Assembly: GCF_017377775.1 (NCBI RefSeq)
Contig: NZ_JAFVLN010000027.1
Location: forward strand, 1 to 64,000
Length of the DNA: 64,000 nucleotides
Direction of reading: 5' to 3'
Source of the DNA: Streptomyces sp. VRA16 Mangrove soil
GTDB taxonomy: Bacteria; Actinomycetota; Actinomycetes; Streptomycetales; Streptomycetaceae
Shown here: positions 1-8,389 of the stretch, one piece after another
How the letters are laid out: every line of letters begins with the position of its first letter
How positions within the stretch are numbered: position 1 is the stretch's first letter
Translations under genes and position numbers: made by a program
Notes under the pieces: generated by a model
Told to the model about the DNA's origin: nothing
What the model saw: only the letters and a program-made list of their open reading frames with translations
Databases searched by the model: none

Positions 1-1
1 C

Positions 2-1933
2 GCCCGCCCTGACTTCCTCCCTCCCGCCCTCGCCCCGGACGACGACGAGGACCGGCCCGAGGCCCTCAGGCCCCGCGACGCCGAGATCGTCGAGGGCGCG
101 GGCGCCGACACCGTGCGCGTCCTCGCCGACGTGCTGCCCAGCCTGCTGCCCGCCGGGCTCGAACGCCGCGTGGAACTGCGGACCCTTGGCGTGGCCCGGC
201 TCCCGCTCGGCGACACCATCGACCGCCTCGCGGGCCTGGAGAAGGAACCCGGCTGGTGGCACAGCCTGTACGAGTCGCTGGCGGGCGTCGACCCGGACCG
301 GCTCAGCGGACTGCCCGTGCCGCTGGCCGGGGGCCGCACCACCATCGGCCCGCGTCAGGTGCTGCTGCCCTCCGCCGACGCCCCCGCCCTGCCCGGTGAC
401 GCGCTCGCCCGGCTCGGTCTGAAGGTCGCCCACGAGGACGCCGCCCACCCGCTCCTGGAGAAGCTCGGCGCGCTGCCCGCCACACCCCGCGCGGTCCTCA
501 CCACCCCGCAGGTGCGGGCCGCGGTCGCCGCCTCCCTCGACGACGAGACGTCCGTCTGGGACGACGAGAACACGCTGACCGCCGACGAGCTGGCGGACGT
601 CGTCCTCACGCTCGTGCGCGACGCCCACCTCGACGTCGGCGACGAACCCTGGCTCGGCGCGCTCGCCCTGCCCGACGAGGACGGCGAACTCGCCCCCGCC
701 GCCGAACTCCTCCTCCCCGGCAGCCCGATCGCCGATGTGCTGCGCGAGGGGGAAGTGCCGTACGTGGACGAGGAACTGGCCGAGCGGTGGGGTGAGGGTC
801 CGCTGGCCGCCTGTGGTGTTCTCGCGACCTTCGCGCTCGTCCGCGCCGCCGATGTCGTTCTCGACCCGGACGAACTCGACCCGCGCGACAGCGACTTCCC
901 CGAGCCCGACGACGCGGGTCTGCTGGACGCCGTCGACGTCTGGTGCGAGGACGTCCTCGACCGGCTGCCCGACACGCCCGTACCGCCCGTCGCCACCGAA
1001 CTGATCGCCGTACGCGATCTGGACCTCGTCGACGAGGACCGCTGGCCGCAGGCCCTTGCCCTGCTCGCCCGGCCGCCGCTGCGCGACGCGCTCACCCAGC
1101 CCGTGCGGATCTTGCTTCCCGACGGCACGCACGAGAACGTCCGCCCGTACACCGCGTGGTGGCTGCGCGGGAACCCGGTGCTCGACGGGCGCCGCCCCGC
1201 CGGACTGCGCGCCGAGGGCGGCGACCCGCTGCTCGAAGGGCTCTACGAGCCGGCCGACGCGTCCGGCTTCGAGGACGAACAGGTGCTCCGCGCGCTCGGA
1301 GTGCGCACCACCGTCGGCGCCCTCCTCGACGAGCCCGGCGGCGCCGCCGAACTCCTCGACCGGCTCGCCGACCCCGACCGCGACGTCGGCGCCGCCCAAC
1401 TCCATGCCCTGTACGGCAGGTTGGCGGGCCTCGACCCCGAACAGGTGACACTCCCCGACGAGTTGCGGGCCGTGCGGGACGGTGAGGTCGTGATCGTGGA
1501 CGCCGCCGACGCGCTCGTCGCCGACGCCCCCGATCTGGTCCCGCTCGCCGCCGGGCACGCCCTGCTGCCCGTCGCCCCGGCCCGTGCCGCCGAACTCGCC
1601 GAGCTGTTCCAGGTGCGCCGCCTCAGCGAGGCCGTCGCCGCCGAGCCCACCGGCACCGAGCCCGCCGAGCACCCGGTGCCCGACTCCGTCCGCATCCTCC
1701 TCGGGGCCGCCACCCCGGACTCGTACATCGAGTACGAGGAGCTGTACGCGGGCGGCATCGAGCTCGACTGGCGCCGCACCCCCGACGGCACCGTGCACGC
1801 GGCCACCCTGGAGGGCGTCGCCGCCGGTCTCGCCTGGGCGGCGGGCCAGTGGCCGCGCCGCTTCGAGGTGGCGGCGCTGCTCGAAGACCCCTCGCGGACC
1901 GGGGAACTGGCGCGGGACCGCTGGTTCGACTGA
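2..1933 (+). CDS. Sacsin/HSP90-like ATPase protein, C-terminal part (5' end outside window)
   Basis: The frame is open from base 2 and ends with TGA at 1931-1933, so at least 643 residues of the C-terminal part are present and the start lies upstream. The sequence is acidic and rich in Ala, Leu and Asp, with phrases such as EPGWWHSLYESLAG and PDSYIEYEELYAGGIELDW. These match my memory of the long Streptomyces proteins annotated as sacsin N-terminal ATP-binding-like (GHKL/HSP90-type ATPase) next to DUF2530 and NCS2 permease genes. The ATPase domain itself would be upstream and cannot be checked here, so the family call rests on the C-terminal sequence and the neighbourhood. Its role in Streptomyces is unknown. 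A perfect terminator hairpin follows 17 bases after the stop codon. Confidence 0.6.
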   Translation, partial: ARPDFLPPALAPDDDEDRPEALRPRDAEIVEGAGADTVRVLADVLPSLLPAGLERRVELRTLGVARLPLGDTIDRLAGLEKEPGWWHSLYESLAGVDPDRLSGLPVPLAGGRTTIGPRQVLLPSADAPALPGDALARLGLKVAHEDAAHPLLEKLGALPATPRAVLTTPQVRAAVAASLDDETSVWDDENTLTADELADVVLTLVRDAHLDVGDEPWLGALALPDEDGELAPAAELLLPGSPIADVLREGEVPYVDEELAERWGEGPLAACGVLATFALVRAADVVLDPDELDPRDSDFPEPDDAGLLDAVDVWCEDVLDRLPDTPVPPVATELIAVRDLDLVDEDRWPQALALLARPPLRDALTQPVRILLPDGTHENVRPYTAWWLRGNPVLDGRRPAGLRAEGGDPLLEGLYEPADASGFEDEQVLRALGVRTTVGALLDEPGGAAELLDRLADPDRDVGAAQLHALYGRLAGLDPEQVTLPDELRAVRDGEVVIVDAADALVADAPDLVPLAAGHALLPVAPARAAELAELFQVRRLSEAVAAEPTGTEPAEHPVPDSVRILLGAATPDSYIEYEELYAGGIELDWRRTPDGTVHAATLEGVAAGLAWAAGQWPRRFEVAALLEDPSRTGELARDRWFD

Positions 1934-1950
1934 GAGGGCGGAGGGTTTTT

Positions 1951-1978
1951 CGGGGCCGCGGGTTCCACCGCGGCCCCG
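1951..1978 (+). terminator. Perfect 11-bp stem terminator after the sacsin-like gene
   Basis: CGGGGCCGCGG at 1951-1961 pairs perfectly with CCGCGGCCCCG at 1968-1978 around a 6-base loop. A run of five T's lies just 5' of the stem. There is no 3' U-run, which is usual for Streptomyces terminators. Confidence 0.7.
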
Positions 1979-2126
1979 AGATTCATGTCACTCCGCAGCG
2001 GCCCCGTCCCGTACAACCCGCCACATCCGTCACGGGTCTACACCGCGAGTCAACAGACTCCTAGATAACTTGGGCCCGTGTGACGGCACTCGCACCACGG
2101 GCCCCCTTCTCCACTGTGGGGAACAC

Positions 2127-3011
2127 ATGCGCATTCGTGCCACCGCGGCCGCCGTGACGGTTTCCGGCGCCCTGGCGCTCACCGCGTTCGCCGTCCCGGC
2201 GCAGGCCGACAGCGACTCGGCCCGCTCGGCTTTCGCCCAGGCCAAGGCCGGCCTCACGGCGGGTCACGCCACCACCTTCGCGGCGCGGTCGGCCGCCGCC
2301 GACGACCAGGTCGGCGACACGACGATCTCGAAGATCGTCATCAACGGGGGCAAGGACGTCGTCCTCGGCACCACCAAGGCGACCACCGTCAAGGTGACCT
2401 TCCAGGCCACGGACGACTCGGGCATCAACCCCAAGTCCGCGTTCGGAGCGCTCTACCACGGCACGGACGTCGCCTCCTCGGACGCGATCACCATCTCGAA
2501 CGAGGACGGCGAGACGGTCACCTCCTGCACGGCGGTGAACGCGACCACGTCGAACTGCACCCTGACCTTCCCGATCGACCCGCAGTGGGACCTGACGAAC
2601 CGCGCGGCCGGCCAGTGGAAGGCCGCACTCATGGTGCAGGCCAACGACTCCGACTTCACGGCCCCGGAGAACGCCAAGACGTTCAGCGTCAAGCGCTACG
2701 CCAAGCTGAGCACCAACGCCTCCCCCGAGCCCGTCAAGAAGGGCAGGACCATCACGGTCACCGGCTCCCTGACCCGTGCCAACTGGGACACCCACAAGTA
2801 CGCGGGCTACACCAGCCAGAAGGTGACGCTCCAGTTCCGCAAGAAGACCTCCAGCACGTACACCGATCTCAAGACGGTGACGTCCTCCTCGACCGGCTCG
2901 CTGAAGACCACGGTCACCGCGTCCGCCGACGGCTACTTCCGCTACAAGTTCGCGGGCACGTCCACCACCCCGGCCGTGACGTCGACCAGCGACTTCGTCG
3001 ACGTCCAGTAG
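2127..3011 (+). CDS. Secreted protein with Ig-like C-terminal repeat
   Basis: This 294-residue protein begins MRIRATAAAV and has a classical Sec signal peptide: a basic N-terminus, a hydrophobic run and an AQA cleavage site near residue 28. The ATG at 2127 was chosen because it sits directly in front of the signal peptide, with GGGG 6-9 bases upstream. The open frame runs further 5', but through the previous gene in another frame. The mature protein is rich in Thr, Ser, Asp and Lys and looks beta-structured. A two-cysteine motif (SCTAVNATTSNC) could form a disulphide. The last ~105 residues (YAKLSTNASPEPVKKGRTIT onward) resemble the bacterial Ig-like repeat common in Streptomyces exported proteins. 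No enzyme motif is visible and the function is unknown. A 9-bp inverted repeat (GGGCCCGTG, 2072-2080 with 2096-2104) lies in the leader. Confidence 0.85.
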   Translation: MRIRATAAAVTVSGALALTAFAVPAQADSDSARSAFAQAKAGLTAGHATTFAARSAAADDQVGDTTISKIVINGGKDVVLGTTKATTVKVTFQATDDSGINPKSAFGALYHGTDVASSDAITISNEDGETVTSCTAVNATTSNCTLTFPIDPQWDLTNRAAGQWKAALMVQANDSDFTAPENAKTFSVKRYAKLSTNASPEPVKKGRTITVTGSLTRANWDTHKYAGYTSQKVTLQFRKKTSSTYTDLKTVTSSSTGSLKTTVTASADGYFRYKFAGTSTTPAVTSTSDFVDVQ

Positions 3012-3026
3012 TCACCCGGTAGCCCG

Positions 3027-5441
3027 CTACGCGGGAAAGCGGCGGTCGACCCACTTCCACAGGAACTCCAGGCCGGCCGCCGCCACCACCGCGACGCCCA
3101 CCGCCGTCCACGGCATCATGTCGCCGACCAGCTTCAGCGCGAAGAAGTCCTGGAGCCACGGCACGACGAGCACCAGCAGGAACGCGAAGGCCATCGCCGC
3201 CACCAGGCACACCCGCCACCAGGTGTAGGGGCGGGCGATGATGCCGAGCACCCACATCGAGATCAGGAACAGCGTGAGCGTCGCCGCGCTGGTCTCGGCG
3301 TTCAGCGCGTCCGAGCCCGTGTAGTAGTGCCGGGCCACCATGTACATCACGAACGTCGCGACCCCGGCGACGGCCCCGCCCGGAATCGCGTACCGCATCA
3401 CGCGCTTCACGAAGTGCGGTTTCGCGCGTTCCTTGTTGGGGGCGAGGGCCAGGAAGAACGCGGGGACGCCGATCGTCAGTGTCGACAGCAGGGTCAAGTG
3501 CCTTGGCAGGAACGGGTATTCGACCTGGAAGCAGACCACGAGCAGCGCGAGCAGCACCGAGTACACGGTCTTGACCAGGAACAGCGTCGCCACGCGCGTG
3601 ATGTTGCCGATGACCCGGCGGCCCTCCGCGACGACCGAGGGCAGCGTCGAGAACGAGTTGTTCAGCAGCACGATCTGCGCCACCGCCCGCGTCGCCTCCG
3701 AGCCCGAGCCCATGGAGACGCCGATGTCGGCGTCCTTGAGGGCCAGGACGTCGTTCACGCCGTCACCGGTCATCGCGACCGTGTGCCCGTGCGACTGGAG
3801 CGCGCCGACCATGTCCCGCTTCTGCTGCGGGGTGACCCGCCCGAAGACGGTGCCCGCGTCGAGCGCGTCCGCCATCTCGGCCTGATCCGTGGGCAGCGTA
3901 CGGGCGTCGACCGTGTTCTGCGCGCCGGGCAGATCGAGCTTGGCGGCGACGGCGCCCACCGACACCGCGTTGTCCCCGGAGATGACCTTCGCCTTGACGT
4001 CCTGCTCGGCGAAGTAGCGCAGGGTGTCGGCGGCGTCGGGGCGCAGCCGCTGCTCCAGGACGATGAGCGCGGCCGGTTCGGCGCCGTCGGCCACCGTCGG
4101 GTCGGAGAGGTCCTTCGGGGCGCGGGTGACGCGGGCGAGCAGCAGCACCCGCAGGCCCTGCCGGTTCAGTTCGTCGACCTCGGCCAGTGCCGGATGCCCG
4201 GCGGGGAGCAGCACGTCGGGCGCGCCGAGCAGCCAGGCGCTGCTCGTCCCGTCGTCCTCGCTGAAGGCGGCGCCGCTGTACTTGCGGGCCGAGGAGAACG
4301 GCAGCGACTCGGTGCAGCGCCACTCCTCGCTGTCCGGGTAGGCGTCGATGACGGCCTGGAGGGACGCGTTCGGGTGCGGGTCGGACTCGCCGAGCGCGCC
4401 CAGGACGGTGCGTACGTACGTCTCGTCGCGGTCGCCGTCACCGATGAGGCGCAGCTCCGCGACGTCCATGCCGCCCTCGGTGAGGGTGCCCGTCTTGTCG
4501 AGGCAGACGGTGTCGATCCGGGCCAGGCCCTCGATGGCGGGCAGCTCCTGCACCAGGCACTGTTTTCGGCCGAGCCGGATCACGCCGATCGCGAAGGCGA
4601 CGGAGGTGAGCAGCACGAGCCCCTCGGGGACCATCGGCACGATGCCGCCGACGGTGCGCGCGACGGAGTCCTTGAACCCGTGCTGCTTGACCACGAGCTG
4701 GCTGATGACCAGGCCGATCGCGGTCGGGATCATCATCCACTGCACGTACTTGAGGATCTGTGAGATGCCGGAGCGCAGCTCGGACTGGACGAGCGTGAAC
4801 CGGCTCGCCTCCTCGGCCAGCTGCGCCGCGTACGCCTCACGCCCCACCTTCGTCGCCGTGAACGCGCCGCCGCCCGCCACCACGAACGAGCCCGACATCA
4901 CCTCGTCGCCGGGCTGCTTGACGACGGGGTCGGCCTCGCCGGTGAGCAGCGACTCGTCGATTTCCAGCCCGTCCGCCTCGGCGCACGTACCGTCCACGAC
5001 GATCTTGTCGCCGGGGCCGATCTCGATCAGGTCCCCGAGCACGATCTCGGAGGTGGAGACGGCGGCGGCGACGCCGTCGCGCCGCACGGTCGGCTTGGCC
5101 TCGCCGATCACGGCGAGGGAGTCGAGGGTCTTCTTCGCCCGCCACTCCTGGATGATGCCGATGCCGGTGTTGGCCAGGATCACGTAGCCGAAGAGGCTGT
5201 CCTGGAACGGGGCGACGGCCAGCATGATCAGCCAGAGCACGCCGATGATCGCGTTGAACCGGGTGAAGACGTTGGCCCGGACGATGTCCGTCATCGAGCG
5301 GGAGCTGCGCAGCGGTACGTCGTTGATCTCGCCGCGCCGCTTGCGCTCCTCGACCTCGGCGGCGGTCAGGCCGGTCGCACGGGTCGGCAGGGGCACCGGG
5401 TGCACAGGGTCGAGCTCGGCGCCCGCGTCGATGTGCGTCAT
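3027..5441 (-). CDS. Cation-translocating P-type ATPase (CtpE-like)
   Basis: This 804-residue membrane ATPase has the full P-type set: TGE actuator loop (167-169), PEGL in M4 (272-275), phosphorylation site DKTGT with Asp315, and TGDGVND hinge motif near 558-564. Helices cluster at about 63-100, 235-290 and in the last ~190 residues. There is no N-terminal heavy-metal-binding domain and no CPC/SPC in M4. PEGL instead of PEGLP matches the CtpE group, which exports Ca2+ in mycobacteria, so calcium is a reasonable but untested substrate here. The ATG at 5441 is the only good start. The gene is convergent with the secreted-protein gene (15-bp gap) and lies downstream of the DUF2530 gene on the same strand. 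Confidence 0.93.
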   Translation of the reverse strand: MTHIDAGAELDPVHPVPLPTRATGLTAAEVEERKRRGEINDVPLRSSRSMTDIVRANVFTRFNAIIGVLWLIMLAVAPFQDSLFGYVILANTGIGIIQEWRAKKTLDSLAVIGEAKPTVRRDGVAAAVSTSEIVLGDLIEIGPGDKIVVDGTCAEADGLEIDESLLTGEADPVVKQPGDEVMSGSFVVAGGGAFTATKVGREAYAAQLAEEASRFTLVQSELRSGISQILKYVQWMMIPTAIGLVISQLVVKQHGFKDSVARTVGGIVPMVPEGLVLLTSVAFAIGVIRLGRKQCLVQELPAIEGLARIDTVCLDKTGTLTEGGMDVAELRLIGDGDRDETYVRTVLGALGESDPHPNASLQAVIDAYPDSEEWRCTESLPFSSARKYSGAAFSEDDGTSSAWLLGAPDVLLPAGHPALAEVDELNRQGLRVLLLARVTRAPKDLSDPTVADGAEPAALIVLEQRLRPDAADTLRYFAEQDVKAKVISGDNAVSVGAVAAKLDLPGAQNTVDARTLPTDQAEMADALDAGTVFGRVTPQQKRDMVGALQSHGHTVAMTGDGVNDVLALKDADIGVSMGSGSEATRAVAQIVLLNNSFSTLPSVVAEGRRVIGNITRVATLFLVKTVYSVLLALLVVCFQVEYPFLPRHLTLLSTLTIGVPAFFLALAPNKERAKPHFVKRVMRYAIPGGAVAGVATFVMYMVARHYYTGSDALNAETSAATLTLFLISMWVLGIIARPYTWWRVCLVAAMAFAFLLVLVVPWLQDFFALKLVGDMMPWTAVGVAVVAAAGLEFLWKWVDRRFPA

Positions 5442-5571
5442 GCCTTCGACGGTACGGGGGGATCGGACGCTTCACCCCTTGGGCGGAGGTTTATCCGACC
5501 TGGGGAGGACGCCCGTAGTCCCGGGGTTGTACGGACGCTCGGCGGGTGCGGGGCGGTGGGGCTTGGCGGAG

Positions 5572-5832
5572 CTAGTCGGCCGGGGTCGCCGCCGCTGCCC
5601 GCTTGAGCGCGGCGTCGCGCCCACGGACGTACCAGACGCCGATCAGGCCGAGGGCGCCGCCGGCCAGGCACGTCCAGATCCACCACGTGTGGCCGTGGTC
5701 GGAGAACCAGCCGTAGAACGGCAGCTGTACGAGGAAGAGGACGAACCACAGGATCGTGCCGCCGGTGATGGTGGCGACGACCGGGCCCTCCAGGGGTTCC
5801 GGCGCCTCATGCTTCGGTGTCCACTTCGCCAT
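5572..5832 (-). CDS. DUF2530 small membrane protein
   Basis: This 86-residue protein starts MAKWTPKHEA from the ATG at 5832. A GTG two codons upstream is a possible alternative. It has two hydrophobic helices (about residues 20-42 and 50-68) separated by a short loop with GWFSDHGHTWWIW, then a basic/Ala-rich C-terminus. Pattern and neighbours match DUF2530, an actinobacterial family usually found between a P-type ATPase gene and an NCS2 permease gene, as here. Function unknown. It is co-directional with the ATPase gene (130-bp gap) and divergent from the permease. Confidence 0.85.
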   Translation of the reverse strand: MAKWTPKHEAPEPLEGPVVATITGGTILWFVLFLVQLPFYGWFSDHGHTWWIWTCLAGGALGLIGVWYVRGRDAALKRAAAATPAD

Positions 5833-6080
5833 GAGCACAGCTTAACGACACCCTCGAAACCTCACTCAACCCCCGTATACCAAGGGTCTACGCGCGGAGA
5901 TAGCGATTTCCGCCTCATATGTTCATACTGAAACCGCCTAAGACTGGCCACTTCTGTTCGTACGAAACACCAACGGAAACATCGGGGAAACCTGTTGGTG
6001 ATCATCCGGCGACCAGGATTGATCAACCCCTTGCCCGCTTCTTGCCTCCTGGGCACCGTTGAAAATCACTGAGGTCCTCC
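5833..6080. promoter_or_regulatory. Divergent promoter region DUF2530 / purine permease
   Basis: This 248-bp intergenic stretch is more AT-rich than its surroundings. A 7-bp inverted repeat, CACCAAC (5968-5974) with GTTGGTG (5994-6000), could be an operator or leader stem, and the self-complementary octamer TTGATCAA lies at 6018-6025. The permease RBS is weak (GAGG within ACTGAGGTCC). No convincing -10/-35 pair and no purine riboswitch signature was found. Confidence 0.35.
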
Positions 6081-7529
6081 ATGTCCACTTCGGCCACCGC
6101 CCCGGTCGATGTCCATCAGCAGCCGCCGTCGGCCCCGAAGAACGGCTTCGACCGGTACTTCAAGATCTCCGAGCGTGGCTCGACGGTCGGCCGTGAGATC
6201 CGTGGCGGTTTCGCCACGTTCTTCGCGATGGCCTACATCATCGTGCTGAACCCGATCATCCTCGGCAGCGCGAAGGACATGTACGGGCATCAGCTCGACA
6301 ACGGCCAGCTGGTCACCGCGACCGCGCTGACCGCCGCGTTCACCACGCTGCTCATGGGTGTCATCGGCAACGTCCCGATCGCGCTCGCGGCCGGCCTCGG
6401 TGTGAACACCGTCGTCGCGCTGCAGCTCGCGCCGCGCATGTCGTGGCCGGACGCGATGGGCATGGTCGTCCTCGCGGGCTTCGTCGTGATGCTCCTGGTC
6501 GCCACCGGTCTGCGCGAGCGCGTGATGAACGCCGTGCCGCTCAGCCTGCGCAAGGGCATCGCGATCGGTATCGGCCTGTTCATCATGCTGATCGGTCTCG
6601 TCGACTCCGGCTTCGTCTCCCGCATCCCGGACGCCGCCCAGACCACGGTCCCGCTCCAGCTGGGCGCCGACGGTCACCTGAACGGGTGGCCGGTTCTCGT
6701 CTTCGTCCTCGGTGTGCTGCTGACCCTCGCGCTGCTCGTGCGCAAGGTGCCGGGCGCGATCCTGATCTCGATCGTCGTGATGACGGTCGCGGCGATCGTC
6801 ATCAACGCCGTCGCCAAGGTGCCTTCCTGGGGTCTGACCACCCCGAAGTGGCCGGGCAACCCGGTCTCCACGCCGGACTTCGGGCTCGTCGGCCAGGTCA
6901 GTCTCTTCGGCGGCTTCGAGAAGGTCGGTGTCCTCACCGGCATCCTCTTCGTCTTCACCGTGCTGCTGTCGTGCTTCTTCGACGCGATGGGCACGATCAT
7001 GGGCATCAGCGACGAGGCGCACCTGACCGACGAGAAGGGCCAGATGCCCGGCATGAACAAGGTGCTCTTCATCGACGGCATCGCTGTCGCCGCCGGTGGC
7101 GCCTCGTCCTCCTCCGCCACCACCTGCTTCGTGGAGTCCACGGCCGGTGTCGGTGAGGGCGCCCGCACCGGTTTCGCCAACGTCATCACCGGTGGCCTCT
7201 TCGCGGTCGCGCTGTTCCTCACGCCGATCGCCACGATGGTCCCGTCCCAGGCGGCCACCCCGGCCCTGCTCGCGGTGGGCTTCCTGATCCTGTCGGGCGG
7301 CATCCGCGCCATCGACTGGGACGACTGGACCGTCGCCATCCCGGCCTTCGTCACGATGCTGATGATGCCGTTCACGTACTCGATCACGAACGGCATCGGC
7401 ATGGGCTTCATCACCTTCACCGTGCTGCGCGTGGTCGCGGGCCGGGCCAAGGAGGTGCCGGCCGCGATGTACGCCGTGTCGGCCGTCTTCGCCTTCTACT
7501 ACCTGATGCCGGCTCTCGGCCTCACCTGA
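6081..7529 (+). CDS. NCS2 family purine permease (AzgA/PbuG type)
   Basis: This 482-residue integral membrane protein has about 12-13 hydrophobic segments. It opens with GFDRYFKISERGSTVGREIR followed by GGFATFFAMAYIIVLNPIIL, the typical entry of the AzgA-like guanine/hypoxanthine proton symporters. The AGLGVNTVVA segment and FDAMGTIMG loop (substrate-site region of NCS2/AzgA proteins) are present. The probable role is uptake of hypoxanthine, guanine or adenine across the cytoplasmic membrane. The ATG at 6081 follows GAGG. A terminator hairpin follows and overlaps the end of the convergent ribbon-helix-helix gene. The exact base transported cannot be read from sequence. Confidence 0.92.
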   Translation: MSTSATAPVDVHQQPPSAPKNGFDRYFKISERGSTVGREIRGGFATFFAMAYIIVLNPIILGSAKDMYGHQLDNGQLVTATALTAAFTTLLMGVIGNVPIALAAGLGVNTVVALQLAPRMSWPDAMGMVVLAGFVVMLLVATGLRERVMNAVPLSLRKGIAIGIGLFIMLIGLVDSGFVSRIPDAAQTTVPLQLGADGHLNGWPVLVFVLGVLLTLALLVRKVPGAILISIVVMTVAAIVINAVAKVPSWGLTTPKWPGNPVSTPDFGLVGQVSLFGGFEKVGVLTGILFVFTVLLSCFFDAMGTIMGISDEAHLTDEKGQMPGMNKVLFIDGIAVAAGGASSSSATTCFVESTAGVGEGARTGFANVITGGLFAVALFLTPIATMVPSQAATPALLAVGFLILSGGIRAIDWDDWTVAIPAFVTMLMMPFTYSITNGIGMGFITFTVLRVVAGRAKEVPAAMYAVSAVFAFYYLMPALGLT

Positions 7530-7539
7530 CCGAGAGCTG

Positions 7540-7565
7540 CTACGGGGCCCTACGCGGCCCCGTAG
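7540..7565. terminator. Bidirectional terminator between NCS2 and RHH genes
   Basis: CTACGGGGCC (7540-7549) pairs perfectly with GGCCCCGTAG (7556-7565) around a 6-base loop. The right arm lies inside the last codons of the convergent ribbon-helix-helix gene. Confidence 0.65.
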
Positions 7566-7732
7566 AACTTCTCCGTCTCCTCGACCGACGTCTTGAAGCG
7601 TTCGTCGAAGTCGTCTCGAATGAGCGTCCGGACCACATAGTCCTGGACGCTCATTCCTCTTTTCGCGGCATGCCCCTTGAGCCGGTCGAGCAGCTCACCG
7701 TCTATCCGCAGGCTGAGCACTGTCGATCCCAT
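7550..7732 (-). CDS. Ribbon-helix-helix DNA-binding protein
   Basis: This 60-residue protein starts at the ATG at 7732. Residues 4-10 (TVLSLRI) form the expected beta strand, followed by DGELLDRLKGHAAKRG (helix 1), a turn, and MSVQDYVVRTLIRDDFDERF (helix 2): an RHH/CopG-like fold. A longer reading frame (starting 24 codons upstream) adds a basic stretch that looks like promoter DNA. It is a single gene with no toxin-like neighbour, so it may be a stand-alone regulator rather than an antitoxin. Its 3' end overlaps the terminator hairpin at 7540-7565. Confidence 0.8.
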   Translation of the reverse strand: MGSTVLSLRIDGELLDRLKGHAAKRGMSVQDYVVRTLIRDDFDERFKTSVEETEKFYGAA

Positions 7733-7864
7733 GCGGACATGGTCGCGGGGCGGTGTGCTCGATCGTGTCACTTTCCGGATCCGGCTCACTCGTTTGAGTG
7801 ACACCGGCCTGGTTGGAGGGTTCCGTGGTGGGGATCACGGGCACGCGGGCGTTTTCCGGTAGTA

Positions 7865-7896
7865 GTTAGACACAGTAATGAGTTATGCTAACGAAC
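7865..7896 (+). promoter_or_regulatory. marR promoter with overlapping dyad, probably leaderless
   Basis: A -10-like TATGCT lies at 7884-7889. The next ATG (7897) falls 7 bases downstream, where transcription would begin. GTTAG (7865-7869) and CTAAC (7888-7892) form a spaced dyad that overlaps the -10, as expected for MarR autoregulation. No clear -35 hexamer and no Shine-Dalgarno sequence is present. Confidence 0.45.
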
Positions 7897-8334
7897 ATGC
7901 CGGACCTCTCCCATGGCGACGACGCAGCCGCCGTGAACTCTCTGCGCTCCGCGGTGATGCGCCTGTCCCGCCGACTCAAGCACCAGCGGGTCGACGAGTC
8001 GCTGAGCCCCACCGAGATGTCGGTGCTCGGCACCCTCGCCGGATGCGGCTCCGCGACCCCGGGTGAACTGGCCCGCAAGGAGCATGTGCAGCCGCCGTCG
8101 ATGACCCGCATCGTCGCGCTTCTCGAGGCCAAGGGACTGGTCAGGCTGGAGCCTCACCCCGAGGACCGCCGGCAGAAGGTCGTCACGTCCACCGAGCAGG
8201 CCGAGACCATGCTCCTGGAGTCCCGCAGGAAGCGGAACGCGTGGCTGGCCGACCTGGTCGACGGACTCGACGAGGACGAGTGGGCCAAGCTCCGCGAGGC
8301 GGCACCCGTCCTGGAGAAGCTCGCCCACCTGTGA
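7897..8334 (+). CDS. MarR family transcriptional regulator
   Basis: This 145-residue protein from the ATG at 7897 (MPDLSHGDDAAAV) has a winged helix: helix SPTEMSVLGTLAGCG, recognition helix ELARKEHVQPPSMTRIVALLE, and wing GLVRLEPHPEDRRQK with the conserved D-x-R signature. The ATG at 7885 adds four residues but overlaps the apparent -10 box, so the shorter leaderless start is preferred. The MFS exporter gene follows 55 bp downstream on the same strand. This common arrangement suggests the regulator controls the exporter and itself through the dyad at 7865-7892. The ligand is unknown. Confidence 0.9.
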   Translation: MPDLSHGDDAAAVNSLRSAVMRLSRRLKHQRVDESLSPTEMSVLGTLAGCGSATPGELARKEHVQPPSMTRIVALLEAKGLVRLEPHPEDRRQKVVTSTEQAETMLLESRRKRNAWLADLVDGLDEDEWAKLREAAPVLEKLAHL

Positions 8335-8389
8335 GCCCTGCCCTGCAAGCCCTTCGGGGTACGACGACCGCCGAGGAGGCGAACCCACT

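Noticed and set aside
5833..6080. Purine riboswitch before the NCS2 permease
   Set aside because: The conserved loop sequences of the purine aptamer are not present; only short dyads are seen.
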